Position numbers and translations under genes: made by a program. 64,000 nucleotides of DNA from Rhizaria sp. SCN 62-66 (Eukaryota; Rhizaria, unplaced), in NCBI GenBank assembly GCA_001724265.1, contig MEDY01000073.1, positions 62,001-126,000 of the forward strand. The letters run 5' to 3'. Below are positions 19,959 through 30,300 of the stretch, piece by piece. How positions within the stretch are numbered: the first letter of the stretch is position 1; each line of letters starts with the position of its first letter. Under the pieces are notes generated by a model, which was not told the origin of the DNA, did no database searches, and worked only from the letters and a program-made list of their open reading frames with translations.

Positions 19959-22900
19959 TCAGGCGTCACCGGCGGCCTTAGAGGCGTTAAGGGCGGCCAG
20001 CGCGGCGGCCTCCTCGGCGGCTGCCTTTTCCTTCATCCAGAGGATGAACTGCTCGGTCTTGTTGCGGCGGGCCTTCTTTTTGCCCTTAAGCTGCGCCACG
20101 CGCGCCTCCAGACTGGGCTCCAGGCGCCGCTGCGCGAGCGGGATATGCCCGTACAGCTCCGCGTAGGGGAAGGTGCCCGCACCCTCGACGAGCACACCGG
20201 GGCCAGCTGCCACAAGAGGCGCATCCGCATCGGCAACCGCAGGCGCAGGGGCAGCGGCAGCGGTGTGCGCCCAGGGGTAACGCGAGGGAGCCCTAAAAAG
20301 CAAACAGAAAAAAAGGGACAAAAGCGAACAAAAATAAAGAAAAGAGTCAGAACAGAGCTTGTGATAATGAGACTTGACAACGGGACTTAAAAGTTTGACA
20401 CATTTGCAACTCTAATTCTGATTTCGTTTCGAATTTCATATCCACGCACCTGGGAGTCTCGATCTGAAAGCCCCTGCAGCCGAGCGCGCGCAGCAGCGGC
20501 GCGTCGAGCGCAGTCTCGGCCGGGAACGTGGGCGTGACGCGCGACAGCGGCGCCGTGCGCAGCACGCGCAGCTCCCGCGGCGACGCGCCCAGGAAGGGCT
20601 GCATGGTGCTGTAGGGCATGAGGCCCTGGCGCACCATCGCGGGCGCGAGCGTCATAGCCGTCGCACCGGCCGGGACGGGGGTCACCACGCCGCCCGCGCC
20701 GCTGCTCACAAGCGCGCGCGCACTTATCGCGGTGCCGAGGCTCGCGGCGCTGAGGCTATTGCCAGCGGCAGCGGCGGCATCGCGCGCGGCGGCCTCGCGC
20801 GCGGCGACGTAGGTGCCCAGCGCGGAGCCCGCGGCGTGGGCCGAGACGAAGGACTCCACGGGCATGTGCTTGTGCTGCGCCTTGGCCTGCTTCGCCCCGT
20901 CGGTCGCCACTGCGGGCGCGGTCACCACGGCCGCGTAGATGTTGCCCGGCGTGCCCGTCTGCGGCCGCGCGGCGGGCAGCGCCGTCGCCCCGGTCATAAA
21001 GGCGCGCCCGGCGTTCAGCGCACACGCGTACGCCGCGGCGTCCACGGCGCCGTTGGCACCGGCTTCGGCGCTCTCGCCGCTCTCGGCGCTGGCACTGCTC
21101 CCGCCGCCGACTGCGGCGACGGTGCCGGGCAGCGCGGGCAGCGGGACGCGGCGCACGGTGGGCAGCATGGACCGCGCGAAAACGTCGGCGACGACGGCCC
21201 GCAGCGCAGCCTCGCGCGCGGTGCGGTGCAGCGTGGCCGCCGTGCGCGTCGCGGCGCCGGGCGACGTGACCCAGCGCAGCGACGGGTACACGCCGTCCCA
21301 CAGCACCAGCGGCGCGTCGGGCGCCAGCTGGTACACAGGCTTCGCGGGGAACTGTTAAGGAACAAACATAAAAAAGAGAGAATAATAACATGCATTAGAA
21401 ACATAAAATACGTTGATAGAAGGGGATACAGAATACAAGAAAATACACATTGCAAAATACGGCGTGTCGCCCAAGAGAGAACGCATTGTGTCGCTTTTTG
21501 TACCTTTTTGATGTCGAAGAGGTCCTTGACAATCTCCGGCGGCTCGAGGCCCTGGCCGACGAGGAAGAGCACGGCCATCATGCAGCGCACCTGGTGATAC
21601 AGGAACGCCTCTCCAGTCACCACGAACTCGCACAGCGTGTCTGCGGGCAGCACCACGGGCACCACGCTGCTCGCTGCGCTGCCATCACTCTCCCCATTGC
21701 CGTTGCCATTGCCGTTGCCGCTATCAGCGCCGGCGCTGGCGTTGACGCTGGGCTTGGGGCGGAGGCTGTAGGGCGCGTCGGGGCAAGGCTGCAGTGGGAC
21801 GCCCGTGGTGGTGACGAGCGGCGCGGCGCGCGCGGCGGCGGCCGCGGTGGCGAGCGGGACGGCCCCGCGCACGCAGTCGGAGTCGCCGGCGGCGGAGAAG
21901 ACAGGCCGCCACTGCTGCAGCGCCGACGCCGCGGCCGCGCCCGCGGACCCAGCCTCGCGCGGTGCCGCGGCGGGCTTGGCCGCCTTGGCGGGCTTGTCGC
22001 CGCCGAGCACGGCGGCGGCCGCGGCGTCCACGGCGGCGGCGTCGAGCGCGGGCGGCAGCGGCACCGTCGCGTCGCCGCTCGCCAGCTCCAGCGAGCAGCT
22101 CGGCAGCCCGGCGTCACTGCGCGCGTCACTGCCGGCCTTGTTGCCGCCCGCCGCCGCGCCGGCGTCGTTGCTGTTGTTGTTGCAGCCGCGGCTCGCGTCG
22201 GCACAGGCCGCGATGTCCTCCGCGGTGACCGCGGCGCCGGCGGCGAGCGAGAAGGTGTCCTGCACCGCGCAAGGCCGCACAACAGCACCACAGATGCGCC
22301 GCACAAAGTGCGTCACGGCCGCCAGGTCCATGTGGCACAGGTTGCGGAAGTCGTGGCGGCCCGTCAGGTAGCCAGCGGCGCGGTTCATGGCAGCCAGGTC
22401 CATGCCGTCGGCGTAGAAAAAGTACTTGTATGTGCGGCCCTCGCAGGAGAAGCGCGCCGAGAAGGACTGCGAGACGGGCGCCCAGGCGTGCACGCGGATG
22501 TCCGCGGGCAGGCGCTGGTTGAGCAAACTCACGTAGTCGATCTCGAAGGCGTCGGCCCATGCGTCGAAGGCCGCGTCGGGCAGCCCCGCGTCGGGGTCCG
22601 CGATCGTGGGGTCCTCGGCGCCTGGGCGCGCGAGCGTGTCGTCGTCCTCGTCGTCCTCGTCGTCGCGGTAGTCGTCCTCGCTCCCGTCGCCGTCGCCGTC
22701 GCCGTCGTCGCCGTTGGCGGTGCTGCACTTCGGGGCGGTGACGGGCTTGGCCTTGTGGTGCGAGTTGGCGATGCGGTAGACCTGGTTGGCCGCGTACGAC
22801 TCAAACAGCGCGCGCAGCTCGGCGCGCTTGGCCTCCGCGTCCGACGCGCCCGCCTCTTTGCTCTGCGTATAAGCCAGCACCAGCGCGTCCGTCTCGGACA

Positions 22901-24209
22901 TTGGCCCAGCGCCTGGCGCAGCGCCGCCCGCGGCAGCGGCGTCGGCGTCGGCGTCAGCGTCGGCGTCGGCGGGGTAGTTGGTGACCGTGAGCATCGGCAC
23001 AAGACCCTTCGTGCGCGGTAAGTACCCCACGTCGCTCGGGCTGCCTTCACCCAGCTCGCGCAGCACAGGCCCGTCGTTGCCGATCGCCGAGTCCGCAGCG
23101 CTCGCAGCGGCAGCGGCTGTAGCGTTGCTGTTGCTGCTTTTGTCTGTGGTGCGGGGCCGCTTGGCAAGGGCGAGCGCGGCGGCGTTGGCGCGCGCGGCGA
23201 GCGCGGCGACGGCCTTGTCAGGCACGCCCGCGGCGCGGAGACGTTCGCGCACGAACGGGTGATTGGTGCGGACGTCGAGCGCGACGACCTGCGCCAGCGC
23301 CGAGACGCCGCGGTCGGTGCGGCCGCAGCGCGTGTAGTTGGCCGAAGTAATGCCACCAACGGGGATCAGACACGTCTCCTCCAGCGCCGCGAAGAGTGCG
23401 CCCTCGACCGTCTTGGCCTGCGCCTGGTGAGAGAAGCCCGCGTAGTCGGCGCCCAGGTACGAGAGCTTGAGCGCGATGCGCCGGCGCCGCACCTGCGACC
23501 AGTCCAGCTTCGCGCGCGTCACGGCAGAGGCGCCGACGCGGCGCGCGGCCGCGCGGGTCTCCGGGGCCGCCTCGACAGGGGCAGCGGCGACAGCAGCAAC
23601 AACATTCGGAGCAGCAGCGGCTGCGGCAGTAGTTGCTGTTGCGACAGGCCGGGGCAGGGTTGCGTCGGCGGAGGCGTCGTGCGCGGCCGCGGCCGACGTG
23701 CGAGGAATCTTGGTCGGCGCGCAGTCGGGCACGCGGTCAGACGTCGCCGTGTGCACAGGTGACGTCACAGCAGGACTCGCAGTCGCAAGCACCTGTCTAG
23801 CGACGGAGGTGAGCGCGGAGCGGGCGTCGGACTCCGAGATGGAGCACTCGGCGGAGAGCAAGAGGGCACGGAGAGTGTCGATGTCAAGCTCGCGCAACTC
23901 GCGGGCGCGGGCCTCGATGTTGGCTGTTGATGGCGGCACGGCGCCTGAAGCGGAGGCGGCATTGGAGAAAGACATGGCTGCTGACTGCGGAAGTGCGGCC
24001 CTGCTGACTCCTCTAAAATGAGAATAAATGTTGAATAGGAGAATATAATAAAAATAAGAAATGTAATCATACGGATTAAATCTATTGATCTCACATACAT
24101 ACCCACTGACGGATTCCTCATGGTGTATTGCTTCGTTTCCGAAGTGCGCACCCCGTCTTTGACTCCGGCGGCGGTCGGGCGCAGCAAGTAGCAGAGCGTA
24201 GGCGGACAT
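19959..24209 (-). CDS. PUS3: tRNA pseudouridine synthase, PUS3/Deg1 type
   Basis: Predicted TruA-family pseudouridine synthase that modifies U38/U39 in the tRNA anticodon arm. Exons on the minus strand are 24209-24103, 24012-21504, 21351-20450 and 20292-19959, giving 1,283 residues (1,313 if the in-frame 90-bp first intron is retained). The catalytic loop is CGRTDRGVSA, with the Asp conserved in TruA GRTDAGVHA. The preceding LKLSYLGADYAGF and later motifs RFSCEGRTYKYFF and FLYHQVRCMMAVLFLVGQGL also fit. Splicing after DIKK restores FPAKPVYQLAPDAPLVLWDG, the PUS3-specific block that follows the active domain. Large Ala/Gly insertions explain the excess over the usual size of about 450 residues. 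The C-terminus is Lys-rich and helical. A second in-frame ATG (MSFSNAA) near 23974 could be the start if the 5' segment is untranslated. It ends at TGA. Confidence 0.88.
20293..20449 (-). other. PUS3 intron 3
   Basis: On the minus strand the donor is CCCAG|GTGCGT and the acceptor TTTGCTTTTTAG; 157 bp, phase 2. It joins ...QIETPR to APSRYPW. Confidence 0.8.
21352..21503 (-). other. PUS3 intron 2
   Basis: On the minus strand the donor is AAAAAG|GTACAA and the acceptor TTCCTTAACAG; 152 bp, phase 0. Splicing rebuilds the conserved PUS3 segment across the junction. Confidence 0.9.
24013..24102 (-). other. PUS3 intron 1 (90 bp, in frame)
   Basis: GTATGT donor and TCATTTTAG acceptor on the minus strand, with AT-rich contents. 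Its length is a multiple of three and it lacks stops, so retained and spliced forms would both be readable. Confidence 0.65.
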
Positions 24210-24461
24210 TGAGTTCGCTGTATCTCAACAAGCAATCGACATCATGAAGCATGGTAACTATATATCTATATATGCGCTAATTTAAACATTGTTTTTTAAA
24301 TTATATTCCGCAAAAGTGTTTTTTGTCGTCGCAGGCTGCTCATAAATGCCCCCCTCCTAACACCCTCGTGCCTACGTTCCCCCTTTCCTTAGGCAGATCG
24401 CCACACCTTTCAACATTTGCCACAAGATCTTGCACTAATATCATACGAGTGTAAACACGCA
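24210..24461. promoter_or_regulatory. Shared upstream region of divergent PUS3 and DHHC genes
   Basis: The two start codons lie head to head, 252 bp apart. The AT-rich core (about 24250-24320) includes alternating TA sequence. A pyrimidine-rich stretch ending CCTTAG near 24393 could be an acceptor in the DHHC leader. The promoter role rests only on position. Confidence 0.4.
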
Positions 24462-25450
24462 ATGTCGTCTGCCAAAGGCTTCGGCGGGGCGTCCGCAGCT
24501 CGCTCCGGCGATACCGCGGCGCTGAACGCCGACCCCGTTCGCTTCGGCCCTGCGGCCTCGTCGCTGGGCGCGGGCGCGCGCCCCGCGGCGCCGCACGACC
24601 GCTACAACAAGTTCAGCAACGACACCGAGGATGACGACGAACCCGACAACGCGAACAACGACAAAATCCCCCGCGGCGGGCGCGGCACACGGCGCGGCGG
24701 CTTCAGCCACGTAACCGTGGCCAGCGACTCGGATCACGAGGGCGACGGCGGCGGCGACAGCGACGGCGCACCGACCACGAACATTTCCGCCGCCGCGGCC
24801 GCCGCCGCCGCGCATCAACTGCCCGTGCTTGCCCCGCTTGGCGCCTCCTCCACCGGTGCCCACAGCAAGAGCCACGGCCACACCAGTCACGCGCGCGGCC
24901 AGTGTCACGGCCACGGCCACGGCCACGGTGCAGTCGCGTGCTGCGACGACGGCGCTGCGGGCGACTACGGCGGCGAGGGCGAGGGCGAGGGCGAGGGCGA
25001 GGACGGGCTGCACGTGCCGGCCTTCGCGCGCGCGCCCCCGCTGGTCCGCGCATACCGGCTGTGGCACGGCGCGAACCGCTTCTGCTGCGGCGGGCGACTC
25101 ATGACGGGCCCTGCGTCCGACACCTGGGCCAACGGCGCCGTCTGGTTCTTCCTGCTCTTCCCCTCGGCGCTGTACTTCGGGCTGGCGGGCCCGCTGCTGA
25201 TGCGCAGCAGCCCCGCGTTCCTGCTGCTCTTCGCCGCGCTCTTCGCGTGGACCGTCGTGCTGCTGTTGCTCACGCAGTTTACAGACCCGGGCATCGTGCC
25301 GCGCAGCGCCATGGCGATCCAGCACCACGACGGACAGGCGCGCCGCGCCGAGGACGGCATCAGCGGCGAGTAGGCCTACCGCGCGCGCTTCAAGAAGAAG
25401 AACGCGGCGGCGCACAACCAGCAACAGCAGCAGCACATGCAGCAGCACCT

Positions 25451-25492
<42 letters not shown>

Positions 25493-26825
25493 GCAGCAGC
25501 AACAGCAGCTTGGTGGCCACGGCCACACGCACCACGCAGGCTGCAGTCACGACACCGGCGCTCACGGTCACTCTGCCCACGGTCACTCGGCTCACGGTCA
25601 CTCGACACACGGTCTCAGCTCCACTCAGACGCAGGACAACAGCAACAACATCAAAGACGACGACGGCGACGCGGCCGCGGAGGACGACTCGCGCGCCCTC
25701 TTCCAGCTCGCCACCGCGGCTAGCAGCGCTGCCAGCGGCAACTACAGCGGAAGTAGTATCACTAACAGTAGCAGGACGCAGAGCCGGGCCTTCGTGCCCC
25801 TGCCGCCGCCCGGCGTCCCCGCCGACCCCGCGCCCGCTGCCGCTGCCGCGGCGCCCGTGGCCGCGGCGCCGGTGGTGGCGTTGACATGGAACACTGCGCG
25901 GTGCGTGGACGGAATCCCGCACGCCTTCACGTGGTGCGTCACGTGCCAGATCTACCGCCCGCCGCGCACGACGCACTGCCGCGCCTGCAACAACTGCATC
26001 AAGGAGTTTGACCACCACTGCCCCTTTGTGGGCAACTGCGTCGGGCAACGCAACTACGGATACTTTGCGTCCTTCATCGTCTTCGTGATGCTGTACATCG
26101 TGCTCTTCATGATCTCGGTCATGGGGCTGGCCTCGGACGAGCTCCGCAAGGCCTCCACGGGCGGCTCGGGCTCCGACGCGGGCGGCGACGATGACGAGGA
26201 TGCCGACAGCGCGGCTGACGCCGACACGCGGCGCATAATCTCGCTCGTGTCGTTGATCGTGACCGTGGTCGGCAGCGTCGTCTTCCTCCTCGTGCTGGGC
26301 TCGCTGGGCGGCTACCACGTCTTCCTCGCTTGCACGGGAAAGACCACCAAGGAGGCGCTCGTCGAGGGACGCAAGAGCAAGGCCGAGGCCGCGCGCCGCG
26401 CCGCCGCGGAGGCTGCCGCCGAGGCCGCTGCCGCCGCGCGCGCAGCCGACGCCGCCGAGGCCGAGGCTGAGGCTGAGGCAGAGGCCGAGGCTGAGACTGA
26501 GGCTAAGGATGATACGAACACTGCTGATGGCAACGACGCCGGCGCCCGCAGCCGCCGCACCGCGGCCGCCGCTGCTGCCGCGGCCGCTGCGGACGCCGCG
26601 GCCGCCGCGGCCGCCGCGGCACGGCCGCCGCCGCCGGAGTGGACGCCCCAGGATCCGCTGGCGCCGTTCCTGGACGCGGCCTGGGTGCGCGGCGGCGACG
26701 GCAGCGTCATCGACGGCCGCACCTACCTGTGGAACCGGCCCGCGTCCCTGGTCGGGGACATGTCGCAATGGGTGCCCGCGCCGACGTGGTGGCGCGGCGA
26801 CGGCGCGACGCGCCAGCAAGGGTGA
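24462..26825 (+). CDS. DHHC-type protein S-acyltransferase (one in-frame TAG)
   Basis: Predicted integral-membrane palmitoyltransferase that acylates Cys residues on target proteins. It has 788 codons from the ATG at 24462. Two membrane spans (from WFFLLFPSALYFGLAGPLL to FTDPGIVPR, residues about 228-285) end with the DPG motif. The Cys-rich domain starts near residue 480 (HAFTWCVTCQIYRPPRTTHC) and contains the catalytic DHHC at residues 517-520. Two more spans follow, then TTKEALVEGR, matching the TTxE motif. Between DPG and the Cys-rich domain lie a Gln tract, a His-rich stretch and low complexity. Codon 304 (25371-25373) is TAG. The DPG part is upstream and the catalytic part downstream in one frame, so the enzyme exists only if TAG is read through. 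The C-terminus is Ala/Glu-rich. It ends at TGA. Confidence 0.88.
25371..25373 (+). other. In-frame TAG codon in the DHHC gene
   Basis: TAG separates ...EDGISGE from AYRARFKKKN in one frame. No donor/acceptor pair suited to removing it is visible, and essential motifs lie on both sides. Confidence 0.8.
25419..25508 (+). repeat. CAG/CAA poly-Gln tract followed by a His-rich repeat
   Basis: A Gln tract in the DHHC protein. At about 25519-25610 it is followed by repeated GlyHis/AlaHisGlyHisSer units, a possible metal-binding stretch. Confidence 0.8.
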
Positions 26826-27353
26826 GTGCAGCGGGCTGGCTGCGAAACAGAGGAGAGGGGCGTTTGCATGCACACAGATGTGATTGGGATTTAAAAGTGA
26901 GGTGATTGACGGGTGACACGGTTTTATAACGATATTAGTTGTAATTGTGTTTGAACCTATGCATCTAACTCGTCAATGTGCGAATCTTCGCTCATTGATG
27001 TAACATGGCCACTTTGGGCTAAACATGCGTCGTCAAAGTTGTCAATAGTCAACGAGAAATAAATGTTAACCTTACATTCGAAATTGATTGGGTTTTGCTC
27101 TACATATACGCATCTGCAATTCAATGTCGATCTTGAGATGTTTGCTTCGCAGTGTCTGGCCCATTGCCAAGTCGGTGCAACTTGAAAAATAATTTGTTCT
27201 ACCTAAAAGATGGATATGTACCACATGCCCAACTCACTGAAGTAGACTACCGCGTGTTAGGTGTATTTACAACTCATGTTTTGATATTTCTCGTGCTCAT
27301 TTGATTTTTCTTCAGAGGAGCATTGCGTTTCCCACGCGAGCTTTAAGTTGGTC
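26826..27353. other. Intergenic spacer, DHHC gene to polymerase gene
   Basis: About 530 bp of AT-rich sequence. It contains AATAAA-like motifs near 27058 and a pyrimidine-rich stretch ending TTCTTCAG near 27315, which could be a 5'-UTR splice acceptor of the polymerase gene. Confidence 0.45.
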
Positions 27354-30300
27354 ATGAGCGGCCCACCCCCGTTTCACCCACAGGGACCATTCTTTCCCGG
27401 CCTTCCTGACGGCCAGAACTTTGCCCACTCTGAAAGTGGTTTCTCATACAGCCAGAATACGCACCCCTACACCGGCTTTGTTCGTGGCGGACCCGCGCCG
27501 CAATGGGCTAGTGCCGGTGCTGCACTGACAAAGCTGATGACGCCGCGCGACCGGGCCTACTTGGCCCAAGCTCCGCCAGTGAGCGCCTTTCGTGATGCAT
27601 TCATGCCCTTCAACTACACCAACTACGCGCTGCCTCCTGCGCGCGCCCCACCGCGGATGATGAAGCGCCCGAACCCGCCCGGGGCGTAGCTTCAGCAACA
27701 ACCCGCGTTAATGTCACCACCGCCCCGTTACACAACTTCCCCGCCGTACTCACAGCAGCGTCATTTGCTCTCTCAACAGCGCGATCCTGTTCAGCATGAT
27801 GACGATGGCCTGCCCATGCTGCCTGTACCTACGAGTTACGGTGACGACAACTCCTTCGACTCCGCAACAGAGTCCCCGTTCGCGCCCCCGTTTTCCCCCC
27901 CACGCGCGCCTACTTCGCCAGCACCACAGCGCAGCAGCCGGTTTGGCTCGCCGGCCTCCGCCGCCGCCCGCGCGCGCGCCGCGCCCGTAAGCCCGCCCCG
28001 CGCGCTGGCTTTCTCCCAGCCCAGCGCCACCGGAGACAACGAGTTCTCGTTTGCGCGCGCCGCGCCGCTGGCCCTGGCGTCGCCCGCAGACCAGCGCTCT
28101 GCTATGGGCTTGCCGCCGCTCTCCACATCAACATCCTCCGGGCCCGTCCGCGCCGGCTCTGCGCCCGCCTCGCCGGCGCCGCAACACAGCCCTCCGCGCG
28201 CCGCGCCCGCCCCGTTTGCCGCGACGGGACCCTACGTTTCGCTGCGCGCCTCGGCGCTCGCAATCGGCGCCGTCGTCGCGCCCGTCGCGGATGCCGTCGG
28301 CGCGAGCGCGGTGGACTCCGGAGCAACCGCGGCCTTTGCGAGGGCGTGCGCGCGCGCGGCGGCGCAGGGCGGGCGCGCGACGCTGCTGCTGCTGTACCGC
28401 GACGGCTCTTCGTCCACGCGGCCCACGCTGCGCGCTCAGCGCAAGCGCTATCGCGGCTGGGTCCGCGACGCACTGGCCGCCGCTGCAGCCGCTGCAACCA
28501 CAGGCCACAGCGAAAGCGGCCACAGCGGCCGCGGCGGCAGCGCCGTGGCGCGGATGATGACGCCGCGACGCGGGCCCGCGTCCCCCGCGCCGCGCGGCGG
28601 GCAGGGCGGGCTGGGCTCAGCGCCCCAGTCGCCGGGTCCCACCGCGCTCGTCGACGCCGCCTCGCTTGCGGCCACGCTCGCGGCCGCCGCGCGCGCGCTG
28701 GCCTCCGGCGCGCCCCCGCCGCGACCGTTCGGCACGACGCGGTGCGCGGTTTCTACGGCCTCGCTGCGCGCCGCGTGCGTGCGCGCCGCGCTGGCGGGCG
28801 CCGCCGAGTCCGCGGCCGCCGCGGCGACCGACGCCGCTGTGGGGCTGCTGGCGGCGCCGGCGCTGGCGCGTCCGTGGAGCGCTGCGGACGAGGTGTAGGA
28901 GCTCTCAGTTGCGGGCCCGGGCGACGCGCTGGCGCTGCTGGTGCTGCTGCACGCGCCGTGCGTGCGCGAGCGCTGCGCCGGCGCCGACTGCGCGGGCCGC
29001 TGCGGGCACAGCGTCGCCGCGTTCTCGGCCACGGCCGCCGGCGCGGCCGCCAAGACGTGCCCTTGCTGCGGCGAGAGCGACGAGTTCGCGCTGGACGGCG
29101 ACTGCGGCGACTCCGGCGACGCCGACTTGGCGATCGCACCAGGGGCGTGCGCGAGCTTTGTGCTCCCGCTGGCTGACTGGAGCGATGCACCGGCTTTGTC
29201 GCCTGCTGTTGTGGACGCAACGCGCGCGCTTTGGACGCTGCTGCGCGCCCCGGGAGTCGCCAAGTGCATGCCCAACGCGCGCGCCGTGTTTGCCGCGCTC
29301 TCGCACACCGCGCCCGCGCCGCCCTTGGCCGCGCAGAACACCGCAGGCAGCAGCGGCGGCTGCGACGGCGGCGGCGTTGCGCGCACTGTGTGCGACCCGC
29401 TGCTGCTGGCGTGGCTGGCGCAGCCCGACTCGGTGCCGCCGCCAACCGCGCCCTTCAGTTGCCCCCGCCAGCAGCTCTGGCTCGGGCTGCTGCACCGACA
29501 CGCGCCCGGCGGCGCCCGCGGCAGCGCGCTGGCCGCCGCGGTCGAGGACGCCGTGCGCGCCGTGCGCGCAGGCGGCGCGGGCAGCGCGGGCAGCACGGGC
29601 AGCGCGGGGCCGTTGGTCCCGGAGGCGCAACTGCTGTTGGGCGACGCCGTCGCTGCGTGGCCGCTGTGGCAAGCGCTCTCGAGCTCACAGCAGCCGTCGC
29701 ACGCGCACGCGCGCATCGGCAGCAGCGTCTACACGAGCACAAACAAGAGTGGCACAGGCAGCAATGACGATGGCGTAGCTGAACTCTCCGCGCGAGATGC
29801 TCTGGCGCGCGACGTTGCGCTCAGTGTCGCGGCCGCAGCGGCAGCGCCGCTGGCTGACCTCTTCGGCGGCTCCGCGCCGGCGGCTACCGGCACTGTAGCC
29901 GCCGTGCCGGGCGCTGGCGCAGACCGCGGCCCCGGCGCGCCGGTGCGCGACGCGTGGGCCCGCGGCGCGTCGCCGGAGCTGCGCTGCTACTGGCGACAGG
30001 AGGAAGCCTTCCTGACGCGTGTGCTGGCGCCCATGGAGGCCCGCGGCGTGACTTTTGACCCGCGCGCTTTTACACGGGCGCGCGGCGCGGTCACCGCCGC
30101 GCTCGCCGCGCTGGAGCGGCGCGCGCTGGCCATTGCGGGCGCGCCGGCGCCGCTGCTGACGTCGCCGGAGCAGGTGTCGCAGGTCATGTACGACCGCCTG
30201 GGCCTGCCGCGGCTACGCGCGCCAGCGGCGTCAGCGGCTGCTGCGCGTGCGGCGGCCAAGCGGCGCGGCGGCGGCGTTGGATGCGGCGTTGGTGGCGCGG

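Noticed and set aside
24462-26825. Two separate genes split at the TAG at 25371
   Set aside because: The first half would be a two-span protein ending after DPG and the second a DHHC domain lacking its first spans. Both share one frame, and the same TAG pattern recurs in five other genes.
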